Shown one piece after another: positions 43,734-51,467 of a stretch of DNA of 64,000 bases. Location: assembly GCF_022603395.1 (NCBI RefSeq), contig NZ_JAIBKA010000011.1, positions 62,001 to 126,000 of the forward strand. Direction: 5' to 3'. The translations under genes and the position numbers were made by a program. Each line of letters starts with the position of its first letter. Position 1 is the first letter of the stretch. Under the pieces are notes generated by a model. The model made no database searches and was not told the DNA's origin. It saw only the letters and a program-made list of their open reading frames with translations. The DNA comes from Desulfoferrobacter suflitae. GTDB lineage: Bacteria > Desulfobacterota > Syntrophobacteria > Syntrophobacterales > Syntrophobacteraceae.

Positions 43734-44249
43734 AAACAGCTATAACAGCTATTGAGGCTGACAGCGGTGAAGATGGCGCTACTGGGCGGCGCTGTTTGGG
43801 TACTCATTGAGAGCGCTGGAGGGCTGTTCGAGTATCCTGGCTTCAACTCTTGGCCGGTGCCGGTCGCAATCGGGCGATATCCACCGCTGCCCGCTTCCGC
43901 GGTCGGCCGGAATGGCTGAAACGTGCGTGAAGCCGTTCTCGGGCGAGCCTCGGGGATTTTTAGGAACGTTGCACAAGGTAGACAAAGGGGGAGTGAGTTT
44001 GAAAACAGCGGAAAGGAGTAATCCAGAAGGTGTGCCGGGGGGATAAGGGGCGATCTGAACCTTCCTGCAACCAAGGCAGGTGAATTTAGTCCCTTTCCCG
44101 AGCCATCGAGCAGATCCGTGGGTTTCCTGCAAACGCAGGCGGGCGGGTTGTAACGCCCGCCCGCGTTGCAGTTGCACCATCCACGGGGCATGGGTCAGGC
44201 TGCGCTGCGGCCCGCGAGAAAAAACATCCCCGGGTTTAGCGACATGCCC
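43734..44249. other. Intergenic region with GC-rich hairpins
   Basis: No gene is supported; the open frames here are Pro/Arg-rich and lack ribosome sites. It contains a 9-bp perfect hairpin, GCGGGCGGG (44139-44147) with CCCGCCCGC (44156-44164), and next to it CCTGC/GCAGG (44126-44139), about 90 bp downstream of the mrp stop. These may end mrp transcription, although no U-rich tract follows. Confidence 0.45.
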
Positions 44250-45128
44250 TCAGGATATGGCCGCCTGACCTGCCGGCCTGATGTGGCTCATCCCGCACCG
44301 CTCCACTACTTCTTTGACAAACTTATTTAGGGAATTGGCAAAGGGACCTTCGGCGCCCAGCTCCAGAACAGATTTTCCCTGGTCACCCGCTTCAACTACG
44401 CGCGGTTCAAAGGGCAGGCTGCCGAGGAAATGAACGCTCATTTTAGTGGCGGTTTTGACGCCTCCTCCCTTGCTGAACAAAGCGATCTCTTTATTGCAGT
44501 GGGGGCAGATCAGGCCGCTCATATTTTCGACCAATCCAAGAATGGGCATGTTGACCTTGCGACAGAAGTTGATCGATTTTCTCACATCGGCCAGAGCGAC
44601 CTCCTGGGGTGTTGTGACAATGACTGCGTGCGCATCGGGGATGGTCTGCGCCACGCTCAGGGGTTCGTCGCCGGTCCCCGGCGGTGAATCGATCACCAGA
44701 AAATCCAATTCCCCCCAGGCCACATCGGCAATGAACTGTTTGATCACTCCGTGCTTCACCGGGCCACGCCATATCACGGCCGAATCCCGATCCTCGAGCA
44801 AACATTGGATCGAGACAACCCCCAGATGATCGTTGTAAGCCCGTGGAACCATGCACTTGCTTTCCTCATCCATCGCAAACATTCCGGTCACCCCAAGAAT
44901 GCCGGGGATGCTGGGACCATGCAAGTCCACATCCAGCAGTCCCACTTTGTAGCCGTGCCCGGCAAGGCCGAGGGAAAGGTACGCAGCCACGCTGCTCTTT
45001 CCCACTCCGCCCTTGCCACTCATGATCAGCAGTTTGTTTTGAATACGTTTCAAGTGGTCGCGCAATTTCTTATCATCTTCGGTTGGTCCGCTTGATTGAT
45101 GATCTTGATTCACTGAACAGTTACTCAT
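44250..45128 (-). CDS. mrp: Mrp/NBP35-type P-loop ATPase
   Basis: 292 aa, cytoplasmic. Deviant Walker A in LLIMSGKGGVGKSSVAAYLS, switch motifs LLDVDLHGPSIP and LVIDSPPGTGDEPLSV, and the metal-binding CxxC in MSGLICPHCNK, the hallmark of Fe-S carrier ATPases. No N-terminal MIP18 or C-terminal ORP/NifX extension is attached. The start at 45128 has AGGAG upstream. In Desulfovibrio an Mrp ATPase works with the orange protein; here NifX and NifU-like genes lie just downstream in the same direction. A sigma54-like site (45315-45329) lies upstream. Confidence 0.93.
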   Translation of the reverse strand: MSNCSVNQDHQSSGPTEDDKKLRDHLKRIQNKLLIMSGKGGVGKSSVAAYLSLGLAGHGYKVGLLDVDLHGPSIPGILGVTGMFAMDEESKCMVPRAYNDHLGVVSIQCLLEDRDSAVIWRGPVKHGVIKQFIADVAWGELDFLVIDSPPGTGDEPLSVAQTIPDAHAVIVTTPQEVALADVRKSINFCRKVNMPILGLVENMSGLICPHCNKEIALFSKGGGVKTATKMSVHFLGSLPFEPRVVEAGDQGKSVLELGAEGPFANSLNKFVKEVVERCGMSHIRPAGQAAIS

Positions 45129-45314
45129 TCGCTTCACTCCTAAAGTAGTTGCAGATACCGGACGAAAAATTACCCCGCATAGCTCTTGGCTCCTGCGACC
45201 GGCTGAACCGATCCTGGAATCCCGTGCCACTTCCTTTTGATCCAGGCGCGCGTTGCGACCTGCCGAGATGCGGGCTGCTCTGTTGCCAAATGAACAGTTC
45301 CAGATTGTCTTCTA

Positions 45315-45329
45315 CCAAAGAATGTGCCA
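45315..45329 (-). promoter_or_regulatory. Possible sigma54 promoter for mrp
   Basis: Minus strand TGGCAC-ATTCT-TTGG: perfect -24 element, one change in -12 (GC to GG, a position normally conserved), about 190 bp upstream of mrp. Lower confidence than the others because of that change. Confidence 0.4.
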
Positions 45330-45338
45330 AGTGGCACA
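45323..45338. promoter_or_regulatory. Palindrome TGTGCCA-AG-TGGCACA
   Basis: Perfect 7-bp arms around AG in the shared upstream region of mrp (minus) and the CGGC gene (plus). It may be an operator; one arm doubles as the -24 element of the mrp site. Confidence 0.45.
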
Positions 45339-45516
45339 GATAGTCAACATTCAGAGCTCTTTAAGAAAACGAGAGGGTGTGGCGACCGCTGCATGCAATT
45401 TAGGGAACAAAGTGCACCTTGCCACTTTCCCGCCAATCGCGGCGCCCGGGCGACCTCAGGCAGCCGAACAGATGACCTCACCCGCAGCCCATCGTCTGGC
45501 CGCGCGCGATTTTCAG

Positions 45517-45532
45517 GGGCACAAATGTTGCA
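45517..45532 (+). promoter_or_regulatory. Sigma54 promoter for the CGGC protein gene
   Basis: GGGCAC-AAATG-TTGCA differs from the consensus TGGCAC-N5-TTGCA only at the first base and has correct spacing. It lies 58 bp before the start codon. It is divergent to the mrp control region. Confidence 0.65.
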
Positions 45533-45590
45533 CAATCTGAAATATTTGACCCGGACCATTGTAAATTAAAGAGAACAAAGGAGGAAGATT

Positions 45591-45935
45591 ATGAAGAAGG
45601 TGGCTATCGTTGGGTGCGGCGCTTATATGGAGAGCGGCTACGGTTGCCCTGGAGAGTGGAGGTGCCTCAAGGCGGCTGCTATGGGTGAGGGCAAGTTCGA
45701 CGAGCCTGCTCAGGTGGTTTCCTTCGTCAAGTGCGAATGCCCCGGTCGCAGCCTGGCTCCCAATGTGGGAATGGCAGCCAAGCTGTCGGAAATCAAGCCG
45801 GATGCCATCTATTTGAGCTCTTGCATGGTGAACGCCAAACCCGGTTGCCCTTATGCCAGTGCCGAAGATTTTGCCAAGATACTGGAGAATAAAACCGGCC
45901 TTTCGGTGATCTTGGGCACCCACGAGTACCATTGA
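45591..45935 (+). CDS. CGGC-domain cysteine-rich protein
   Basis: 114 aa, rich in cysteine. MKKVAIVGCGAYMESGYGCP, ECPGRSLAPNVG, YLSSCMVNAKPGCPY and FAKILENKTGLSVILGTHEYH match the CGGC family, which is common in strict anaerobes and of unknown function. The start at 45591 has AAAGGAGGAA upstream. Single gene with its own sigma54-type promoter. The cysteines suggest metal or cluster binding. Confidence 0.88.
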   Translation: MKKVAIVGCGAYMESGYGCPGEWRCLKAAAMGEGKFDEPAQVVSFVKCECPGRSLAPNVGMAAKLSEIKPDAIYLSSCMVNAKPGCPYASAEDFAKILENKTGLSVILGTHEYH

Positions 45936-46027
45936 ACTTAGAAAAAATCATCGCCTGCAACATTGTTGTTTGGAGGAGGTTTGGAGGCCGGCGTCGGCGC
46001 GCCGCCGGCTTCCCCTCGCCAGCCTCG

Positions 46028-47062
46028 TTACATCCAAACACCAAAGCGGAGCCTCCATAACATGGCCGGTCCCGCGGCCAGCACAACGAACAGCAGTGTG
46101 GCGCTGGCAATGCTAAGTCCAGCCAGTTGCGAGCGGTTGTACGCAGGGATTGCAACCTGCGGGAAGTCCCGCGCAACTTTAAGCCCCACCCAGAGGACAC
46201 ATCCTTCCAGGCAGGTCACTGCCAGCGCTCCGAACAGGGGATACCCGACCAGATGATGGTCGGCTAAGAACAGGCACCATGGGCAGTGGTGATACAACAC
46301 TTGATAATGATACGCCGCCAAAACCCGAATCAATGCCAGGTAAGCCAGCGGAACCCAGAGGAGTGAAAGCCCGGTGAGTGCAAAACTCAGCGGTGAACTC
46401 GGCGGGGATTTTGCCCGCCAGACTCTCAGGCCGAGGACAATGAGCAGTATGCCGGCTGCCAGGAATACTGCCACCATCCATGCATCGGGTAGACTGAGGA
46501 GGTTACCCGTTGCCGGGGCAAGGGAACGGACCTGGTCGTAGACGACCGCACAGCAATCCACCGGCTGATGAGTGTCAAGGGCCATGACGGCGCGCACGCT
46601 GTCCAGATAGGCCAGGAAGAGAACAGGGACAAGCAGCAGGCATCCCCGGCCGCTCACCGTTGTCAGGGGGGCGTCCGGGTGCGCTCGATTCAGCCGATCC
46701 ACGCTGCACCACACGTACACGATGACAATGGTCAGCAGGCGAAACGCCAGCGCGCGCTGACCGAGTCCTCTGCAGGCCTGCAGAACACCGGTGCCGCACA
46801 TGGCTCCAGGCACCAGGGCCGGCAGTACGTTGCTGACGGCAACAATGAACAGCACGCTTGACGCCACAAACAGGAGCCCTGCGCCGCGCACCTGAACAGA
46901 AGCGACTTCGGCTTTGACCTCCAGGCGGATTTGATGCTGCTCTGCACTTTGGGGCGACCAGCTTATGACTATGCGCAAGGCAGTCACAGCGGCAGCGGAG
47001 ACCATGAAAAAACTGAGGGAATCCAGGATAAGGACGGCCAGCAGGAGGGGATGCCAGATCAT
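46028..47062 (-). CDS. Polytopic membrane protein of the NosL/ABC cluster, with CPxC-like cysteines
   Basis: 344 aa, about 9 hydrophobic segments starting MIWHPLLLAVLILDSLSFFM. Cysteines of note: MCGTGVLQAC near 92, VDCCAVVYDQV near 172, and YHHCPWCLFLADHHL near 270, the last being a CxxC in a membrane-edge setting. I do not recognise the family firmly; VKOR-like or electron-transfer membrane proteins are possible. Last gene of a five-gene unit; its ATG overlaps the ABC ATPase stop (4-bp overlap), so translation is coupled. Possibly a redox or cofactor component of the transporter. Confidence 0.6.
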   Translation of the reverse strand: MIWHPLLLAVLILDSLSFFMVSAAAVTALRIVISWSPQSAEQHQIRLEVKAEVASVQVRGAGLLFVASSVLFIVAVSNVLPALVPGAMCGTGVLQACRGLGQRALAFRLLTIVIVYVWCSVDRLNRAHPDAPLTTVSGRGCLLLVPVLFLAYLDSVRAVMALDTHQPVDCCAVVYDQVRSLAPATGNLLSLPDAWMVAVFLAAGILLIVLGLRVWRAKSPPSSPLSFALTGLSLLWVPLAYLALIRVLAAYHYQVLYHHCPWCLFLADHHLVGYPLFGALAVTCLEGCVLWVGLKVARDFPQVAIPAYNRSQLAGLSIASATLLFVVLAAGPAMLWRLRFGVWM

Positions 47063-47757
47063 TCTATTCTCTTCAATTGCCCGTTTGCCAGCAGCCAGCG
47101 GTCATCGGCGATGTTGGCCTGGATGCAGCGAGCATCGTGGGCGGCAATCACAACGGTTGCCTCGTTCTCTCCGGCTGCCTGCAGCAGTTGCAGCATGACG
47201 CGGCAGCCACGCTCGTCCTGGTGGGCGGTCGGCTCGTCGGCCAGGAGAAACAGCGGTTCCCCCATGAGCGCCCGGGCCATTGAAAGTCGCTGCTTCTGTC
47301 CACCCGATAGGGTGGCAACGTTTCGTCCGGCAAGTTGGGAGAGTTCCAGTTGATCGAGCAGTGTCAGAGCGCGTTTCCGTACAGTGGCGCCGTCAAAGCC
47401 ACGGGGAGCCAATGGCAGCATGATGTTTTCGAGGGCGGTGAGGTCATAGAGAAAGTGGGGGTTCTGAAAAAGCATGCCCACTTTGCGACGCCACAGGTCC
47501 CGGTATGCGCTGATCCACCTGGAAACCGGCTGCCCGGCGGCGTATACGGTGCCGGAGGATGGTCTGAGAAGGCCCGCCAAAATGTGTAGCAGGCTGCTCT
47601 TACCGGCTCCCGTAACCCCGGTTATGAGGGCTATGCATCCGGCGTGAAAACGGGCGGAAACATTCTGCAGTACAGTCTGCGCATGGCTGCCCGCACCCTC
47701 ATGGATCAGGGTGACGCCGCGGCACTCGAGTCCACGGTCGATGACGTTATCTTTCAT
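47059..47757 (-). CDS. ABC transporter ATP-binding protein (LolD/MacB-type)
   Basis: 232 aa. Walker A GVTGAGKSS, Q loop at MLFQNPHFLYDLTALENIMLP, signature LSGGQKQRLSMARAL, Walker B LFLLADEPTAHQDE, H loop AAHDARC. The length and DEPT signature fit the LolD/MacB/FtsE class that pairs with FtsX-fold permeases. It overlaps the permease gene upstream by 11 bp and the membrane protein downstream by 4 bp. Confidence 0.93.
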   Translation of the reverse strand: MKDNVIDRGLECRGVTLIHEGAGSHAQTVLQNVSARFHAGCIALITGVTGAGKSSLLHILAGLLRPSSGTVYAAGQPVSRWISAYRDLWRRKVGMLFQNPHFLYDLTALENIMLPLAPRGFDGATVRKRALTLLDQLELSQLAGRNVATLSGGQKQRLSMARALMGEPLFLLADEPTAHQDERGCRVMLQLLQAAGENEATVVIAAHDARCIQANIADDRWLLANGQLKRIE

Positions 47758-48904
47758 GACCTTGAAGCAAATCCTGCGGATCAGCCGCTACGCCTTTGAG
47801 AGCCGGCCACAGGGTCGCTGTTAGGAACGGCAGAATGATGATAGCGCTGATCTGGACCAACACCCAAAAAGCCCCGGAAGCGTTGATATGCAAGGCGGCG
47901 GGGTGAGTCTGCCAGCCGCTCAAAAAAAAGCCGGCCCAGGGGGATCCCGGCCAGAAAACCAGGAGGCAGGCAGAGAGCATACCGCAGGCCGCCGCAGCCA
48001 TCGCCAGTAGTATGGCTCGATACATTTGCAGTCTGATCAGGTCGGTGGAGGTCCAGCCCAATGCCTTCAGCAATCCGACTTCATACCTGCGGCCGAGGCG
48101 GTCCCTGATGGTTCCTGCAACGATCAACGCCAGTGCGGTCAATGCCGGTAACAGAATAAAACCCGTCATTCCGCCGAGCCGTGCCCACCCCGCCGAATAG
48201 CTGCCGATCGCCTCCCTACGAGTGGTTATTCGCACCGGCCATGGAAATGCAGCGGCCAGATCAGGCACAATCGCCTGCTCCTCTTCTTCATGGAAGACCT
48301 CGATGGCGAGATCGCTGGCAAATCCATCTGGAACACCAAGCAATTTCCCGGCATCGGTCGCATCGAGCAGAACAATGTCGTGGGTTGCCACGCTCGTATG
48401 CGGTTCGAGTATCTGGATTATTTTAAAATTCAATGTTTCCTGACCGGTGAGGGTAATAACTGTCTGGTTCAGCTGTGAGAGTACCCCATGGCCTATCACC
48501 GCCTCCCCGGCAGCAGGCCGGCGCGAGAGCTGGTGGGCGAGCAGCAGGTCGCCTTCAAGCTGGTCCACCCCGAAGAGGGTGACCGGGCCTTCGGGACCGA
48601 GCACAGTTCCCCACAATCTGGTTCGGGCATGGACCACGCCGGGTACTGATTTGGCCAACTGCAGGGATTCCCGTTTCGGCAGGGGAACCCATCCGCCCCC
48701 GCTGATTCGCCTCACCACCAGCGACGGTCCCGCTTTCAGCAAGTCGGTTGCCTCATGGGACACAGCTTCAACCAGGAGCAATGCAGCCCCCATGATGGCA
48801 ATGAGGGAGGTGAGCGACAGCACAAGCAGAAGCGCTTCGTATGGGTGGCGCATCAGGTCCCTGGCGGCCCATATCCAGAGTGGGCTGATGATCGGATGCT
48901 TCAT
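47747..48904 (-). CDS. FtsX-fold ABC permease
   Basis: 385 aa. N-terminal membrane segment (PYEALLLVLSLTSLIAIMGAALLL), a large periplasmic domain of ~200 residues (VVRRISGGGWVPLPKR to VRITTRREAIGS), and three C-terminal membrane segments (LGGMTGFILLPALTALALIV, RAILLAMAAAACGMLSACLLV, FWVLVQISAIIILPFL), the MacB/LolC/FtsX topology. Such systems act on periplasmic or outer membrane substrates. The substrate is unknown; NosL-like neighbours point to metal or copper cofactor chemistry. Confidence 0.88.
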   Translation of the reverse strand: MKHPIISPLWIWAARDLMRHPYEALLLVLSLTSLIAIMGAALLLVEAVSHEATDLLKAGPSLVVRRISGGGWVPLPKRESLQLAKSVPGVVHARTRLWGTVLGPEGPVTLFGVDQLEGDLLLAHQLSRRPAAGEAVIGHGVLSQLNQTVITLTGQETLNFKIIQILEPHTSVATHDIVLLDATDAGKLLGVPDGFASDLAIEVFHEEEEQAIVPDLAAAFPWPVRITTRREAIGSYSAGWARLGGMTGFILLPALTALALIVAGTIRDRLGRRYEVGLLKALGWTSTDLIRLQMYRAILLAMAAAACGMLSACLLVFWPGSPWAGFFLSGWQTHPAALHINASGAFWVLVQISAIIILPFLTATLWPALKGVAADPQDLLQGHER

Positions 48905-49212
48905 CGCAGCCCTTCACTCACAAGGGGTGCTCGTGGTTCAAAAAGAAGTGCGTGAGGATCTGGCGGCGGGTTGCCGAGCAGTGGGGAGAAGCACAGATCA
49001 ACCGCGGGATGCAAAAATTCCGGATGGCGCAATGCGTGTCCGGCCGCTATGAAGGCAGGGCTGGTGAGGTTCAAGCTGCGGGCAAACAGCCTGATGCGCT
49101 GCTGAGGAGAGCCGGCAAAAGAGGCCAATAGAATCCCTGCCGCTGCAAGCACGAATAAGATCACAATGGCACGCACGATTCGGCTGGCGGCTGTCAGTTT
49201 GTCAGGTTGCAT
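48901..49212 (-). CDS. Small membrane-anchored protein of the NosL/ABC cluster
   Basis: 103 aa from the ATG at 49212 (GAGGGAA upstream). One N-terminal membrane segment (IVRAIVILFVLAAAGILLASFA), then a ~75-residue periplasmic tail (SLNLTSPAFIAAGHALRHPE ... PAVDLCFSPLLGNPPPDP). No family recognised. Its 3' end overlaps the permease start by 4 bp. The frame extends upstream to 49278 overlapping nosL, without ribosome site. Confidence 0.6.
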   Translation of the reverse strand: MQPDKLTAASRIVRAIVILFVLAAAGILLASFAGSPQQRIRLFARSLNLTSPAFIAAGHALRHPEFLHPAVDLCFSPLLGNPPPDPHALLFEPRAPLVSEGLR

Positions 49213-49241
49213 CACGGTTCCCTCTTGCCAGGCGTTACCAC

Positions 49242-49835
49242 TCAGGGAGTTGCTCGCTTTCCGGTGAGTTGCTGCCACTTCTCATCGGTCATTTGCTGCA
49301 GGAGAAAGGTGGCCCTGCCGCCATGACGTCTCTTGAAGACTTCGACCAGCTTTGCGTCTTTGAGCGGCACCATTGCCGGTCCCATGGGGCCGATCACATC
49401 TGAACCGGCAACCCAGGTGGCGGCGAGGGCATCGAATTGTTCCCCGCTGAAATAATCTCTGACCACAGCACGTTTGATATCCTCACGAGGAGCCGCGAGA
49501 AATGTATCCGGATGGAGCCAGGCGCGAATCATGCACCCGCTGCCGCAGAAGTAGTAAGTGCGCCCATCAGTAAGCTGCAGGGCGCTTGAAAAGTTGGGAT
49601 AATTGGCTACCTTCATGGCGCATACGGGGCACCTGTCGGCATCGTTGATCTGCATGCAGCCGGTCGCGTCCAGGCCTTGCACGCCAGGCTGAGGACCGCT
49701 GGAGCGTTCCCGGGAGGCATCGGGTTGCCCGGCCAAAACCGGCGGCACTTTTGCAATCCCGCTCAGGAAAAGGGCTGCCGACCACAGGATGAGCCAGATA
49801 AGGACTAAAACCTTTGCGGAAGAATGATCGATCAT
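49242..49835 (-). CDS. NosL-like copper-binding (lipo)protein family member
   Basis: 197 aa with an N-terminal membrane or signal segment (VLVLIWLILWSAALFLSGIA). The NosL core follows: DRCPVCAMKVANYPNFSSAL, YYFCGSGCMIRAWLHPDTF, VRDYFSGEQFDALAATWVAG, MGPAMVPLKD. NosL binds Cu(I) and delivers it to nitrous oxide reductase, but no nosZ is visible here. First gene of the five-gene unit. Homologues with ABC transporters in anaerobes may serve other metalloproteins. Confidence 0.85.
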   Translation of the reverse strand: MIDHSSAKVLVLIWLILWSAALFLSGIAKVPPVLAGQPDASRERSSGPQPGVQGLDATGCMQINDADRCPVCAMKVANYPNFSSALQLTDGRTYYFCGSGCMIRAWLHPDTFLAAPREDIKRAVVRDYFSGEQFDALAATWVAGSDVIGPMGPAMVPLKDAKLVEVFKRRHGGRATFLLQQMTDEKWQQLTGKRATP

Positions 49836-49872
49836 TTGCGCCTACCTCGGCATGGAGCTGATTTGCTGAGCT

Positions 49873-49905
49873 ACGAAACCCAGCAAAATAGGCGTTGGGT
49901 TTCGT
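49873..49905. repeat. 10-bp inverted repeat (ACGAAACCCA/TGGGTTTCGT)
   Basis: Perfect 10-bp arms (49873-49882, 49896-49905) with a 13-bp loop, followed by CACGCG/CGCGTG. It resembles the dispersed GTTGGGTT-type element at 6794-6823. It lies in the promoter region between the NosL operon and the TauE/SafE gene. Confidence 0.6.
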
Positions 49906-50055
49906 CACGCGCAACGCGTGGTTCAGCCCAACTTTCTATACCAAAAACATTATCTTTAAAACTTATAATATATAGGAACGATTACTCATGGCAACGGTCA
50001 AAAGGATAGTCTCCCTGGAGGAAACGATGCTGGCGCGATGGTTGAGTAAGAACCC

Positions 50056-50751
50056 ATGATGAGCACTGCCGATATGTTTTCCATGCTGGCTCTCGGGCTG
50101 CTCGGTACCGGTCACTGCATCGGTATGTGCGGGCCTCTTGTGATCGCGTTCCCGGCACGCTGCGGCGGGTTTGCCGCGCATTTTCTCTATCATCTGGGCC
50201 GCCTGACAACCTATGTTGTGATGGGTGGGATCCTCGGAGCACTGGGAGCCGGGTTCAGGATGATAGCGGCAGGGTCCGGCTACCTGGCCTGGATGGCTGC
50301 ACTTCAGGTCGGCTTTTCGGTGGTGGCTGCCGTCTTCCTGCTGACCTTCGGGCTCATGCAGATAGATGTCCTGCATGAACCGGCCTGGCTGTCCCTGGCC
50401 ACGCCCGTAAGGATACCGGGTTTTACCGCCGCCCTGAGAGCAGCCCAAAGAGCGAACAGTCGCTTTGCGCTGTATGTCGTTGGGCTGATGCTGGGACTGC
50501 TGCCGTGCGGGTTGTCCTATGCGGCGTTTGCCCGTGTGTTGCCGTTGGCGGATCCGGCCGGCGCGGGCTTTTTGTGCCTCGCATTCGGCCTTGGTACCGT
50601 CCCCGGGTTGGCCCTGGTAGGAACGGTTGCCTCCAAAATGACCCGGCGTTACAGAATCTACTCGGAATTCCTCTCGGGCCTGCTCATGATCGGCATGGCA
50701 CTGTCACTGTTTGCCGACGCCATTCAGGCGCTGATCGGCCGGTCCGGGTGA
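50056..50751 (+). CDS. Sulfite exporter TauE/SafE-family membrane protein (DsbD-like)
   Basis: 231 aa, about six membrane segments. N-terminal GLLGTGHCIGMCGPLVIAFP and mid-protein GLLPCGLSYAAF supply the cysteine pairs typical of COG2836, a DsbD-transmembrane-domain relative often linked with copper enzymes or cytochrome maturation. Divergent from the NosL operon, supporting a shared metal-handling role. The start is ATG 50056 or 50059; the ribosome site is weak. Its 3' end overlaps the convergent ferredoxin-type subunit by 48 bp. Confidence 0.86.
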   Translation: MMSTADMFSMLALGLLGTGHCIGMCGPLVIAFPARCGGFAAHFLYHLGRLTTYVVMGGILGALGAGFRMIAAGSGYLAWMAALQVGFSVVAAVFLLTFGLMQIDVLHEPAWLSLATPVRIPGFTAALRAAQRANSRFALYVVGLMLGLLPCGLSYAAFARVLPLADPAGAGFLCLAFGLGTVPGLALVGTVASKMTRRYRIYSEFLSGLLMIGMALSLFADAIQALIGRSG

Positions 50752-51405
50752 ATGAGATGACGCTGCCTCTGGCTTTTTAGGATAGATTGCGCTTACCGGG
50801 CAAATGGCGCTGCAGGCGAGGCAGTCAAGGCAGGGAAGCTCAGAGGGCGGCGTGCTTCCCATGAAGCCGATCACCGTCTCGAAGCCCCTGCGGGCAAAGG
50901 TGAGAACGGGATGCGCCTGTTGCCGGGTGCAAACATAGATGCACTTGCCGCATAAAACGCATTTGCCGGGATCATATTCGAGCACGGGGTGGTTCAACTG
51001 GTAGTCTGTTTCATCAAGCAGATGGTCCAGATGTTTCACCTTCAAAGGCACCTTGAGAAACTTTGCCATCTGCTGCAATGCGCAGCGCTTGTTGGAGGCA
51101 CAGTTGCGGCAGTCCACCCGATGGGCGGAAAGCAGCAGTTGCAGGGCGGATCGTTGCAGCTGTCTGACGGCTTGGCTCTGCGTGGTGACAACCATGCCGT
51201 CGCGAGGTGCTATGCGGCATGAGGCAACGGTTCCGTTGACCCCTTCAATTTCCACCAGGCAGAGTCTGCAGGATGCCGGAGGATCTTCCATACCCTCCAT
51301 GTGGCAAAGGTGCGGAACGTAGACGTCGTTTTCGAGGCAAACCTGGAGCAGGTTTTTTCCCGGTTGAGCCACTATTTTAGTTCCATCTATGGTCAATTGA
51401 ATCAT
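50704..51405 (-). CDS. HoxU/NuoG-N-terminal-like iron-sulfur subunit
   Basis: 233 aa. Plant-type 2Fe-2S domain (VYVPHLCHMEGMEDPPASCRL, CLVEIEG), the NuoG-type His-Cys 4Fe-4S motif HRVDCRNCASNKRCALQ, and two 4Fe-4S clusters (CVLCGKCIYVC, CLDCLACSAICP). No H-cluster or molybdopterin domain follows, so it is an electron-transfer subunit only, as in HoxU. The start at 51405 has GAGGG upstream. Third gene of a diaphorase operon. It passes electrons from the NuoF-like flavoprotein to a catalytic partner not encoded nearby. Confidence 0.92.
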   Translation of the reverse strand: MIQLTIDGTKIVAQPGKNLLQVCLENDVYVPHLCHMEGMEDPPASCRLCLVEIEGVNGTVASCRIAPRDGMVVTTQSQAVRQLQRSALQLLLSAHRVDCRNCASNKRCALQQMAKFLKVPLKVKHLDHLLDETDYQLNHPVLEYDPGKCVLCGKCIYVCTRQQAHPVLTFARRGFETVIGFMGSTPPSELPCLDCLACSAICPVSAIYPKKPEAASSHSPGPADQRLNGVGKQ

Positions 51406-51467
51406 GCCCTCATTCCTATGGACAGACAAAATCAAACAGCCAGATCTCATTGGGGGAACCAGTCCAC

